Positions 40,886 through 50,212 of a DNA stretch of 64,000 nucleotides are shown piece by piece (position 1 is the stretch's first letter; the number at the start of each line of letters is the position of its first letter). Made by a program: the position numbers and the translations under genes. The notes under the pieces were generated by a model. It did no database searches, was not told where the DNA came from, and worked only from the letters and a program-made list of their open reading frames with translations. The stretch comes from Granulicella sp. (GTDB lineage Bacteria > Acidobacteriota > Terriglobia > Terriglobales > Acidobacteriaceae), in assembly GCA_027452215.1 (NCBI GenBank), contig DAIDGQ010000039.1:62001-126000 (forward strand). The letters are read 5' to 3'.

Positions 40886-42015
40886 ACAAAGGACGCCTTC
40901 TCGCCGCAGGTATCGCCGTCGCCACACTTCTCCTGCTCGTCATCGGCACGATGTGGCCTGTTACCTCCGCCGTCGCATACGCCGGAGGTGGACAAGGCGA
41001 TCTGCTGGTCGCCCCCTCGACCCCAGAGGCTGCAGCCAACGATCTCGGAACCCAGATTCGACTTCACGCCTGGGATAAGGCCTACTCCAGCCTCGCCAAC
41101 AAAGCCGAGTTTACCCAGGATCAGTTCATCCACGACCTCACAGGCTATGCCCTCAGTCTGCGCACCTATGCCACCCTCGATGGCTTCGAAGTGCAGCCGC
41201 TTCACCAGACAGCCAACGATGCGGATATGATCATGAAGCTTCGCTGGTCCACCGTCGTCGGAACCTTCGAGGACAAGCGCAACGTCCACGCCACCCGCAG
41301 CGGAGATCACTGGGCCGTCAACTGGCCCATCGTCCCCGAACAGCATGTCCCGCCACAGGTCATCCCCGTTAACTATCTGCGCTGGGACGTCATCACCAGC
41401 GGCTCCGGAGACGATTGGGGGGCACAGGATGTCGAAGCTCCTCACGTCCGCATCGTCGACATGCACCCCGTCAATCGTGCCGACGGAGTCGTCGTCATGG
41501 GAGAGCTTCTTAACGAAGATGTCATCCCCGCCTACGTCTCAGTGCGCTCCACCCTGCTCGCTAAGAACGGCTCGGTCCTCGATAGCGAAGGCAGCTTTGA
41601 TATGATCTCGCACACGCTTCTTCCCAAGCAGGTGACTCCCTTCGTCATCCGCTTCCCCGGCGTAGATTTATCTGACGTAGCGAGCATCCGCATGCAGCCG
41701 CTCTCGGTCCTCGTCTCCGCCTCGGCTGATCCCGTCATCGAGGTTCTCAACCAGCAATACAACGCTCCCCCGGGAGCCTCGCTCACTGGCCAACTCTCCA
41801 ACCAGAGCGGCCAGACCGTCAACGTAGCGCACGTCATCTCATCCTTCTACGACAAGAATGGGCAGTTGATTTGGGTCGCCGGCCAATACATCGATCGCGC
41901 ACTCCAGCCCCAGACCCCCGTCGACTTCCACATCTCCGTCCCTGAAGACATCGCACGAAACGTCAACACGGAACGAACCGTCGTTTCGACGTACGTGCTC
42001 GGGGGATCGCTGTGA
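40882..42015 (+). CDS. Secreted/membrane-anchored protein, function unknown
   Basis: N-terminal TM; 4-bp overlap with the upstream gene. Confidence 0.65.
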   Translation: MNKGRLLAAGIAVATLLLLVIGTMWPVTSAVAYAGGGQGDLLVAPSTPEAAANDLGTQIRLHAWDKAYSSLANKAEFTQDQFIHDLTGYALSLRTYATLDGFEVQPLHQTANDADMIMKLRWSTVVGTFEDKRNVHATRSGDHWAVNWPIVPEQHVPPQVIPVNYLRWDVITSGSGDDWGAQDVEAPHVRIVDMHPVNRADGVVVMGELLNEDVIPAYVSVRSTLLAKNGSVLDSEGSFDMISHTLLPKQVTPFVIRFPGVDLSDVASIRMQPLSVLVSASADPVIEVLNQQYNAPPGASLTGQLSNQSGQTVNVAHVISSFYDKNGQLIWVAGQYIDRALQPQTPVDFHISVPEDIARNVNTERTVVSTYVLGGSL

Positions 42016-42890
42016 GGATTGGCCGGGCATCCGTATTCGCCGCATCAGTCGCTCTAGCGGCAGCCACGCTCGCTCGGGGACAGGCATCGCACATGACGCC
42101 TCCCCCCAGCGTCACGGCCGGCAGCGCCTTCGCTATTCCCACCACCGGAAGCGGTAAGGCAGCGCTTTACATCGTTGGTCCAGCTCAGGCAGTCCGTCGC
42201 GACGTCGACCTCGGTCAGCCCGCCTCCTTTGCTGCGGGAGTCCTCTATAACGCCGGCCACTACGTCGTACTCCTCACGGGAGACTCCGTAGCCGACACCG
42301 CAGAGCTCGACGTCGTCCCCGCCCCACAGCCCGAGACCCTCGGTTTTCTCGCCAAACCCTCTCGCCTACCCGTCGGCACACCCAACGGAATCAGCGGCGC
42401 CATCTACATCTTCGACGCCTACCATAACCTGATCACCAAGCCCCTGCCCGCCACCCTCGAACTGTCGAACGCGTCCGGCATCGTCCAGACCCGCACCGTA
42501 ACCACCCTCAACGGTCTCGCTTGGACCGAGATGAATTCGGCGGAGAAAGAAGGCACCGTCAAATTCGTGGCCCGCGTCGGCAACATCTCCAGCACCCGCA
42601 TCATCGATCAAGTCCCCGGTGATCCCTGTGCCATTACCATCTCCGCCGCTCCAGCCAATGGCAAGCTCCTGGTGCAGACCGCTCCCGTGCATGACTGCAG
42701 CGGCAACGCCATTCCCGATGGCACCATCGTCACCTTCACCGAAACTTATAACAATATGCAAACCACCGTCGATGTTCCCCTCAAACAAGGCGTCGCGCGC
42801 GTCACGATGCCAGCCTACAAAGGTTCGAAGATCTCAGCCGCCAGCGGCGTCGTCGCCGGCAACGAGATTCTATGGGGTGGCGGTCAGTGA
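42012..42890 (+). CDS. Secreted Ig/invasin-like beta-sandwich protein, function unknown
   Basis: Signal peptide; beta-rich; 4-bp overlap with the upstream gene. Confidence 0.65.
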   Translation: MRIGRASVFAASVALAAATLARGQASHMTPPPSVTAGSAFAIPTTGSGKAALYIVGPAQAVRRDVDLGQPASFAAGVLYNAGHYVVLLTGDSVADTAELDVVPAPQPETLGFLAKPSRLPVGTPNGISGAIYIFDAYHNLITKPLPATLELSNASGIVQTRTVTTLNGLAWTEMNSAEKEGTVKFVARVGNISSTRIIDQVPGDPCAITISAAPANGKLLVQTAPVHDCSGNAIPDGTIVTFTETYNNMQTTVDVPLKQGVARVTMPAYKGSKISAASGVVAGNEILWGGGQ

Positions 42891-43387
42891 TCAAACGGTT
42901 CTTCGTCCTCGCATGCTCCCTAACGCTTCCGCTCGCTTCCGCGGCAGCACAGCAGGCAACCGTACATCTTGAGCCGCAGCAACTGCACGGCTCCCGGCCC
43001 ATCGAGAAGCAGACCGAGGCCGCGGTAATTCGGGACTATCTGGCAGCCTGGGAGAGCATGCAATCAGCGCTCAATCTCAATCAGCCGACTCTCCTCGACA
43101 CGAACTTTGTCGGGCCCGCGCTGGATAAACTCACCGGCACCATTGGCGATCAAGCCAGCCTGGGGATACACGTTCGCTATCAGGAGCGTTCCCACGATCT
43201 GCAGTTCGTCTTCTACTCCCCTGAGGGTTCCTCGATCCAGCTCATCGACACCGTGGAGTACGACGAGCAGGTCCTCGATCACGACAAGGTTCTAGCCACC
43301 AAGCCGCTGCGTCAACGCTACCTAGTCGTCCTCACACCCTCCGAAGTACGATGGAGAGTACGCCTCTTTCAGGCCGACACCCAGTAA
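42872..43387 (+). CDS. Secreted protein, function unknown
   Basis: Signal peptide; 19-bp overlap with the upstream gene. Confidence 0.65.
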   Translation: MGWRSVIKRFFVLACSLTLPLASAAAQQATVHLEPQQLHGSRPIEKQTEAAVIRDYLAAWESMQSALNLNQPTLLDTNFVGPALDKLTGTIGDQASLGIHVRYQERSHDLQFVFYSPEGSSIQLIDTVEYDEQVLDHDKVLATKPLRQRYLVVLTPSEVRWRVRLFQADTQ

Positions 43388-43495
43388 CAGCAGCGCCGGA
43401 CCAAGCAGCCAGCCCACCAACGCCCTCCCACCTCATCCGGATGATCGCTCCACCCAGCTCGCTCATCCGGACTCGAACACCCCGAGGCACTTCCC

Positions 43496-44542
43496 CTATC
43501 CCTTAGGCTTTGCTTCAGCCGCCGGAGCACCCTTCGCATCCGGCTTCAGCGAAGTATCTTTAGCCGGACTGCTGCACGTTGGCACACCCGGCTCGATCTC
43601 CGATCCCTCTTCATAATCGTTCCAAGTCTCTATCATCACAAACGGAATCGTCTGCCCCGCTGGAAAGTACTTCCTCCATAGATTCATTGTGTCGTTATAG
43701 GTCATCCCGCAGCGTGCCGATATGTGACGGTTCAGGCTCCACGATGCCTTGTGATCGTCCAGCTTCGGCCACGCGCCGCCCACAATCAGCTTGTCCGCAT
43801 ACTTCTCCGCCATGTTTTTATAGAAGTCGGCAAGATACCGGTCGCCCCAGTTGCTGCCATCGGCGGCCCATCCCAGCGGCCCCGGATTGATCCACGGATA
43901 GAAGCCGTCAAACGCATCCGGGTGGGGTCCGGGAAGGTTCTCCTGGATCAGCAGCGGCGCCGGATTCCACTTGTTCACCACCGTCCTCACCTTGGCCCAG
44001 TCCGTGTGATTTCCATTAGGAAACACAAAGATCACAGGCCTTCCCTCGTACGTAAGATAGGCCTGATGCCCCGGCGCAGCGGACGAAAGATATGTGTCGT
44101 GGAACATCGTAAAATCCGCGATCGCCTCGTCCGTCGCCCCCTCTTCTGTATTGGCCTCTTCGTACATCATTGCCACTTTGAATTTGTTCTTCGCAGCCAG
44201 CTCCTGCACCAGCGAATAGCTCTGATCGATGAACGGCTCGCGATCGCCATACCAGTCCACGACAAACGCGGAAATCCCCATCTCCTTGGCGCTGTGAATC
44301 TGATTCCGGATCACTTCGGGGTCATGCGAGGTATAGCCCACCGAGATATGCTTTGGCGTGCCAAACCATGCTTCGTACACAGCCAGAACTTCAGGCGAAG
44401 AGCCTGTCGCTTTATACTTCAGTTGAACCGCGGGAGACTGACCAAAGCATCCATGTATGAGAAAAAGAAAAGCGCATAAGGTAGCACTGAGACCAACAGA
44501 CATGTAAGTATTATCCAACATACCTAATCTGAAATGGGCCAT
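43496..44542 (-). CDS. GH99/GH71-like secreted protein (putative endo-acting glycoside hydrolase)
   Basis: AVYEAWFGTPKHISVGYTSHDPEVIRNQIHSAKEMGISAFVVDWYGDREPFIDQS; FVMIETWNDYEEGSEIEPG. Confidence 0.72.
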   Translation of the reverse strand: MAHFRLGMLDNTYMSVGLSATLCAFLFLIHGCFGQSPAVQLKYKATGSSPEVLAVYEAWFGTPKHISVGYTSHDPEVIRNQIHSAKEMGISAFVVDWYGDREPFIDQSYSLVQELAAKNKFKVAMMYEEANTEEGATDEAIADFTMFHDTYLSSAAPGHQAYLTYEGRPVIFVFPNGNHTDWAKVRTVVNKWNPAPLLIQENLPGPHPDAFDGFYPWINPGPLGWAADGSNWGDRYLADFYKNMAEKYADKLIVGGAWPKLDDHKASWSLNRHISARCGMTYNDTMNLWRKYFPAGQTIPFVMIETWNDYEEGSEIEPGVPTCSSPAKDTSLKPDAKGAPAAEAKPKG

Positions 44543-44553
44543 CCTGTCTCAAC

Positions 44554-46653
44554 TTGAGACGTTTAAGTGAACCGAACTCACTTGCCGTCCTAAGCATCTC
44601 TAACGGATGTTTTGGCATCATTTCAGAAGACCTTGGATTACTGGTGCATCAAAACGTGTTAAAGAGTCAGAGAGACAAATCGCGGGATCTAAAGGCTCGA
44701 ATCATTACCGGAAGCGTTGTCCTGCTCTCGGGTTCGAGTTTGGCAACAGCGATCAATCTTGCCTACAACATGGCCGTTGCCCGGTTCCTCGGCCCCAAGG
44801 GTTTTGGACACGCAACTGCCGTCTACACGCTGCTCACCATCACCTCCGCCGTCACCCTGTCATTCCAGATCACCGCCGCGAAGGTCGTAGCGCAGCAGAA
44901 TTCGGCAGAGCGCAGAGACGCTGTCTATCGCGACCTCCACCGTGCATCCTGGGCGTGTGGCTTGATCGCCGGGCTGATCCTCGTTCTGTTCCGTCAGGGG
45001 ATTACCAACTACCTCAACCTACCAAACACCCTGCTCGTCGTATTCCTGGGTATTGGCACGGCCTTCTATGTTCCGCTCGGGAGTCGTCGCGGTTACATTC
45101 AGGGAGTCTACGGCTTCCATAGTCTCGCCAAGAACCTCGTCTTCGAGGGAGCGATTCGGCTCGGCGGATCCCTTCTGATGATCCTTCTCGGCTTTGGCGT
45201 CACCGGAGTCATCGCCGCCAACGCAGCCGCCATGGCCGTCGCCTACATTGCAATCGCGCCCAAGCTCTCCGCCCGTATACCCAACCCTCTTCGCTTCGGC
45301 ACCGCCTTCCGCGAGATCTCCCAGGCACTTGTCTTTTTCTCCGGCCAGGTGCTCATCAATAACTGCGATATCGTGCTGGTGAAGCATTTCTTTATCGCGG
45401 AACAAGCAGGCCTCTACGCCGCCGTCGCGCTGGTTGGAAGAGTCACTTTCTCCTTCTCTTCAGCCGTCGTCAACAGCATGTTCCCAGTGGTTGCAGGTTC
45501 GGGTGCCGAAGAGCGGAAGAGCCTCTCCCTGATTGCTACTTCACTGCTCCTGGTGCTGACCGTCGGAAGCGTATTCGCTCTCTGCCTCCGCTTCACCCCG
45601 GCCTGGATCTGGACCAGAATCTTCGGAGCCAGTTTCCAGATTCCCGGTCCTCACGGCTTCCCCTATCTCCTCGCGCTCTATGCTATCGAGACCGTCATCT
45701 ACTCGCTCAGCGTCGTCATTATTACCTACGAGATGTCTTACAAGATCGCCAACACCAGCTGGCTCCAGCTGCTCTTCAGCGGTGTCCTCATCGCCAGTAT
45801 CTGCCGCTACCACGATTCCCTGCAGCAGGTCATCGTGGTTCAACTGGTCCTCATGACCATCCTTCTCCTCGTCGTCGGAGCACAGTTCCTCATCTCCACC
45901 CTACGAGCTTCAACACTGCTCGTGAACGAAGGGGCGCGCCCCATTCGCCTCATTCGCAGAATCTCCGAAGATGATGTTATCTCCGAGTTCATCAAGAGCG
46001 ACTTTGAAAATGTCGCCTACCGTAAATATCACGAGTCGCTGCGAACCATGGTCTACTCCGCCGACCTCGACAGCCAGAGCGAAAGTGCCAAGCGGAGGGC
46101 CCTCCTCTTTCTGCGGCATCGCTCCCTCTGGCACGAGCTTCCCTCCGACATCGAATGGTACGAAGCCGAGATGACCGAAGCCAACCTTGATCAGATCCGT
46201 GTCTTCCCCCGTGCCCACTGGAGAAAGATCGCGCGAGGAAATTTCGAGCTCAAGACTGTTGTCAACCAGATGCGAAGCTGGAAGCGAGACCCGGAGGACC
46301 CCTTCGTTGAAAAGATCTCCGACATCCGCACTGGACTCCTTCAAAAGGAAGCCAGCGTTGGTTCCGTAGTTCTGATCGGCCTGAATGAGCGGGAGCCCAT
46401 GACCATACTGGACGGAAATCATCGCTTCGTTGCGGCAGTCCTTGAAGGCAGGGTCGACCGTCTCCGTTTTGTGTGTGGCCTCTCTCCCCGGATGAACCGG
46501 TGCTGCTGGTATAAGACCAATCTCACCAATCTCGTGTGTTACGGAAGCAACCTTATTCGGCATATAATTTTTCAGCCAGATGCCGAATTGGAACGCCTCT
46601 GTGAAGCGTCTAACCCAGCATGGCCAGATATAGCACCACGTAGCTCTTTGTAA
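44554..46653 (+). CDS. Wzx-like polysaccharide flippase fused to a C-terminal ParB-like domain
   Basis: N-terminal about 450 aa MATE/Wzx helices (ATAINLAYNMAVARFLGPKGFGHATAVYTLLTI), then a soluble about 220-aa domain with MTILDGNHRFVAAVLEGRVD. Confidence 0.8.
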   Translation: MRRLSEPNSLAVLSISNGCFGIISEDLGLLVHQNVLKSQRDKSRDLKARIITGSVVLLSGSSLATAINLAYNMAVARFLGPKGFGHATAVYTLLTITSAVTLSFQITAAKVVAQQNSAERRDAVYRDLHRASWACGLIAGLILVLFRQGITNYLNLPNTLLVVFLGIGTAFYVPLGSRRGYIQGVYGFHSLAKNLVFEGAIRLGGSLLMILLGFGVTGVIAANAAAMAVAYIAIAPKLSARIPNPLRFGTAFREISQALVFFSGQVLINNCDIVLVKHFFIAEQAGLYAAVALVGRVTFSFSSAVVNSMFPVVAGSGAEERKSLSLIATSLLLVLTVGSVFALCLRFTPAWIWTRIFGASFQIPGPHGFPYLLALYAIETVIYSLSVVIITYEMSYKIANTSWLQLLFSGVLIASICRYHDSLQQVIVVQLVLMTILLLVVGAQFLISTLRASTLLVNEGARPIRLIRRISEDDVISEFIKSDFENVAYRKYHESLRTMVYSADLDSQSESAKRRALLFLRHRSLWHELPSDIEWYEAEMTEANLDQIRVFPRAHWRKIARGNFELKTVVNQMRSWKRDPEDPFVEKISDIRTGLLQKEASVGSVVLIGLNEREPMTILDGNHRFVAAVLEGRVDRLRFVCGLSPRMNRCCWYKTNLTNLVCYGSNLIRHIIFQPDAELERLCEASNPAWPDIAPRSSL

Positions 46654-46670
46654 CCTTGAACGCTGACTCT

Positions 46671-47105
46671 ATGGAACTACCCCAGGATGAAAGGAAGTAC
46701 AACATGACCCTAAGCAAGCGGACAGTGCATCTTCAACAGGTACCCGAGCAAGTCACTCCCACCAGAGTGAGCATCATTCTTCAATATCTCCAGAAGAAGT
46801 GTACAGAGACCGAACGTCCCCTCTTTGTCCTCGATTGCTCCCTCGTCCGAACCATGGATACCGCAAACATCCATTTGCTGCTCTCATGCCTGGAAGAGGT
46901 CATGAAGTGTAATGGAGATGTGCGTCTGGCTGCCCTCAGCACCGAAGCCGAAGAAACTCTCCGCCTTTCCGGCGTCAGCCGTCTTTTTGAGACTTACCCG
47001 ACCGCTGAAGCTGCCATCCTCAGCTTCCAGAAACGTGCTTCCAGCATGGCCCCTCTCGAATTCGAAGTCGAAGTCGTCGACCTCAAATCCGGATTGGCGG
47101 CGTAG
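46671..47105 (+). CDS. STAS-domain protein (anti-sigma factor antagonist-like)
   Basis: RPLFVLDCSLVRTMDTANIHLLLSCLEEVMKCNGDVRLAALSTEAEETLRLSGVSRLFETYPTAEAAILSF. Confidence 0.78.
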   Translation: MELPQDERKYNMTLSKRTVHLQQVPEQVTPTRVSIILQYLQKKCTETERPLFVLDCSLVRTMDTANIHLLLSCLEEVMKCNGDVRLAALSTEAEETLRLSGVSRLFETYPTAEAAILSFQKRASSMAPLEFEVEVVDLKSGLAA

Positions 47106-47162
47106 CCACTCGATGACGACACATTCAATTCATGCAGCGGTGGACGAGTTCGGGAGCCCTCG

Positions 47163-47645
47163 ATGAGAGTCTTGAATTTCTGGCCGGGGCGCTACATCGT
47201 CGTCTTCCTCATGGCTTCTTTGGTCGTGCCGTTCGGCGTGGCTGAAACCAACCCGGGCCCCCGGCCAATGGCCGCCCAGACAACGAGCGTAGCCACTGCC
47301 CAGGCGACACTCCCCTCTGCGCCTTCTGCAGACGTCGTCCCACAGACGCCCTCCCAGCCAGCCCAGGGAACGACCCCTGTGCAGACTCCTGCCCCTCAAG
47401 ACTCGAGCTCGCAGACCACACAAAACAAACAAGATACTTCGTCCCCTGCACCAGTCGGCACAGCAGCGGCACCCTATCAGAAGCAAGAGGGAGTTTCTGC
47501 ATCTAAGCCAGTAGGAGCGGCCATTGCGCCCGGAAAACAGCGGCGCATCCGTTCCATCGCTATCAGAGTAGGGCTTCTGGTGGGCGCTGGCATCGCGATA
47601 GGAGTCGTGACGGCGGCATCGCTAGGCAGTTCAAGTCGGCCATAG
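47163..47645 (+). CDS. Pro/Thr/Gln-rich secreted protein with C-terminal TM, function unknown
   Basis: Signal peptide, low-complexity centre, C-terminal IAIRVGLLVGAGIAIGVVTAASLG. Confidence 0.6.
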   Translation: MRVLNFWPGRYIVVFLMASLVVPFGVAETNPGPRPMAAQTTSVATAQATLPSAPSADVVPQTPSQPAQGTTPVQTPAPQDSSSQTTQNKQDTSSPAPVGTAAAPYQKQEGVSASKPVGAAIAPGKQRRIRSIAIRVGLLVGAGIAIGVVTAASLGSSSRP

Positions 47646-47682
47646 TACCCCAACCGTTTCAAGTTCTCAGGGCATAGACACG

Positions 47683-48396
47683 ATGGACACCTCAAAGCCC
47701 GACCGCGCCATGTTGGTTAGTTTTTCTGGAATCGATGGTGCTGGAAAAAGCACGCAAATCTCCAACCTGTGCGATAACCTGCGAGCCGGAGGCCTCAAGG
47801 TCCGGCTGATAACCTTCTGGGATGACGTAGCGCAATTGAGATCCTTTCGCGAGGGAGCCACCCACAAGCTCTTCCATGGTGACCAGGGAGTCGGATCTCA
47901 GGAGGCCCCGATTCGCCGTCGTGATAAGGACGTCCGTTCGCCGCTTATGAGCCTCTGCCGTATGGCCTTCTATTTCCTCGATGCTCTCTCTCTTCGACGC
48001 ATCGCCACCAAAGCGATTCACTCCAACGTAGATGTCGTCATCTTTGATCGCTACATGTACGACGAGTTGGCGAACCTCAACCTCTCTCGCTCCGTCACCA
48101 GATTCTATGTGCAAAGCATCATGAAGATCGTACCCAGGCCGGACATCAGTTTCTTGCTCGACGCGGATCCGGTGATAGCCTTCACCAGAAAGCCCGAATA
48201 CCCCCTCGAGTTCCTCCACCTCAACCGCAAGGTGTATCTCAACCTCAGCCAATTTATAGGCGGAATCACCGTCATTCCGCCCAATCCCATCGCGGAGGTC
48301 AAAGCCGAAATTGCGCGCTACATATTCGGCGCACACTTCGCCGGAGTCCGCCTCACTCAGGCTCCAGCCGATCTAGGTGACAACATTCTTCTCTAA
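47683..48396 (+). CDS. Thymidylate-kinase-like P-loop protein
   Basis: Walker A FSGIDGAGKSTQ, FDRYMYDELANL. Confidence 0.75.
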   Translation: MDTSKPDRAMLVSFSGIDGAGKSTQISNLCDNLRAGGLKVRLITFWDDVAQLRSFREGATHKLFHGDQGVGSQEAPIRRRDKDVRSPLMSLCRMAFYFLDALSLRRIATKAIHSNVDVVIFDRYMYDELANLNLSRSVTRFYVQSIMKIVPRPDISFLLDADPVIAFTRKPEYPLEFLHLNRKVYLNLSQFIGGITVIPPNPIAEVKAEIARYIFGAHFAGVRLTQAPADLGDNILL

Positions 48397-48439
48397 GCAA
48401 GATACGATCGGCCGCATATTCGACCGATCGTATCTTGCT
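48396..48439. terminator. Strong bidirectional hairpin between convergent genes
   Basis: Perfect 16-bp stem AGCAAGATACGATCGG / CCGATCGTATCTTGCT with 12-nt loop. Confidence 0.8.
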
Positions 48440-48488
48440 GTTACTTTCGATTCAACACACTCAGCGCAACCCTCCTGAACACCTCAAC

Positions 48489-49775
48489 CTACCAGTACGT
48501 CACATTCAATTTATCCAAGTAGGTCGTGTTCGGAGACTGGTTGTAATTTCCATCCATCTGGTAGTTAACAGTCATGCCCCACCATCCCGAAGGAACCGGG
48601 AACGGAGCCACTGTCTGATTGATCGTGTGCGTAACCCCGTTCACCGTGATCGACTGATACAGTAGGTCGTTGTTGGCCTCGCGCTGCACCTGAATGGTCA
48701 CATGGTTCCATGCGGCATTGTTCAAACTACACGGAATACTCGTTGGAACCCATTGCGCATTGACGTTGTTCCAGATGTCCCAGACGCCATCTGCCAGATG
48801 GTTGCACTCAGTTCCCCACTCCATCCCCACGCCGTTCATATACATATTGATGTCGAATTCCAGGTCCTGTGTCACGGCAAAGTTCGTCACATAGACATAG
48901 GTATCGACGGTCATGTTATGAATGGTCGGAAGCAGGGTGTGGCTCGTGTCGGGCAGCCCTTCGGTCGTCCCATCCCCAATGAGCGGATTCGACCAAAGCA
49001 CGTCAGAGTAGGGAGTCGTCCCTCCAATATTGAACTGCGTTGCATTTCCGCTGAGCGAAGGCGAGCTCAAATGCGGAATCATCGACCACGTAATGCCCGG
49101 GCAGGAAGAGGTGCAGATGTTGTATGTGGGTGCGAGTTCGCCCCACTGGTTCCATCCGCCCAGCGCCTGAATACTCGGCAGCGTCGTTCCCGTTACCGTC
49201 ACGTTCACCAGCGTAACCGAGCTCCCGCCGCAGTTGTCCCAGTCCTGCACCACCGTGTTATGTGTTCCGCCAGAGAGCGGCAGCTGTGTATTCAGGCTTG
49301 ATCCCTGCGTCACATAGGCCAACTGGTTGTCCACGTAGATGCCGGTCGCCGCCACACCCTTGGCGCAGGCTGTCGTCGCTGTGGCCACATAGGCCGCTGG
49401 AGACGAAAGCGTGCTTCCATTTGCGGGCGAAACGACCGAAACGCCAGACTGTGTACTCACCGTCAACGCCAACCCCGCCGACGTCGCTCCACCGCAATAA
49501 TCCCACTCCTGCACAACTGCCAGATGCTTTCCCGTGGCGAGGTTCAGTGTGGTATTCAGATTGATACCATTAACCACATAATCCAGACTGTTATCAATGT
49601 ATACGCCCATCGCCGCCACGCCCTTCGAACAGGTGGTCGTGTTGGCGGAAGCGACGAATTGAACGCTCGTCCCCACCGTACTTCCCGTTGTGGGCGCGCT
49701 CACGACAACCGTTGCAAATGCAGGGGCTGCAGCCGCCAGAATAGACACAATTAAAGCAGTGGTAATCATTCTCAT
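48489..49775 (-). CDS. Secreted protein with two Ig-like repeats and a C-terminal lectin/concanavalin-like domain
   Basis: Signal peptide; duplicated 'SPANGSTLSSPAAYVATATTACAKGVAATGIYVDNQLAYV' units. Confidence 0.7.
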   Translation of the reverse strand: MRMITTALIVSILAAAAPAFATVVVSAPTTGSTVGTSVQFVASANTTTCSKGVAAMGVYIDNSLDYVVNGINLNTTLNLATGKHLAVVQEWDYCGGATSAGLALTVSTQSGVSVVSPANGSTLSSPAAYVATATTACAKGVAATGIYVDNQLAYVTQGSSLNTQLPLSGGTHNTVVQDWDNCGGSSVTLVNVTVTGTTLPSIQALGGWNQWGELAPTYNICTSSCPGITWSMIPHLSSPSLSGNATQFNIGGTTPYSDVLWSNPLIGDGTTEGLPDTSHTLLPTIHNMTVDTYVYVTNFAVTQDLEFDINMYMNGVGMEWGTECNHLADGVWDIWNNVNAQWVPTSIPCSLNNAAWNHVTIQVQREANNDLLYQSITVNGVTHTINQTVAPFPVPSGWWGMTVNYQMDGNYNQSPNTTYLDKLNVTYW

Positions 49776-50212
49776 GGAGTATGCCTTGTGGTTAGAGGGT
49801 TCTGCGTACGGCAGGTCTTCGTATCGGCGTATCCTGGGAGAAGTCCTACACAGGCTCGTTGTCTCTTCGGGCTGTTCTCAGCGTCGGAATAATCTTTTCC
49901 CGACGACCTCTTCACAACCATCTATCGTACAAAATGTGCCAGAGCATTAAGTTGCCCAAACAGACCCTAATAAATCGACCTCATCAGAGACTGCGCAGAG
50001 TTCGGCGGACAGCGCCCGCAAACTCGCAGCACTACAGTTAATTCAAATGAGAAGCAACCAAATGCGACGTTACACACATCCTACATCTAAGGTGCGCGAA
50101 TTCTCCACACCCTAGTAACTTTCTAGATTCTCCCCTCTTGCGTGTGGATATCTTATTTGGTGAGACGATGGATCGATGCCGTCTGCCTGCGCTGAAACAA
50201 CGAGGACCCTAG

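Noticed and set aside
39431-40927. 498-aa minus-strand ORF
   Set aside because: Antisense to the multi-TM protein of the overlapping operon; Gly/Glu-rich low-complexity translation with no recognisable domain.
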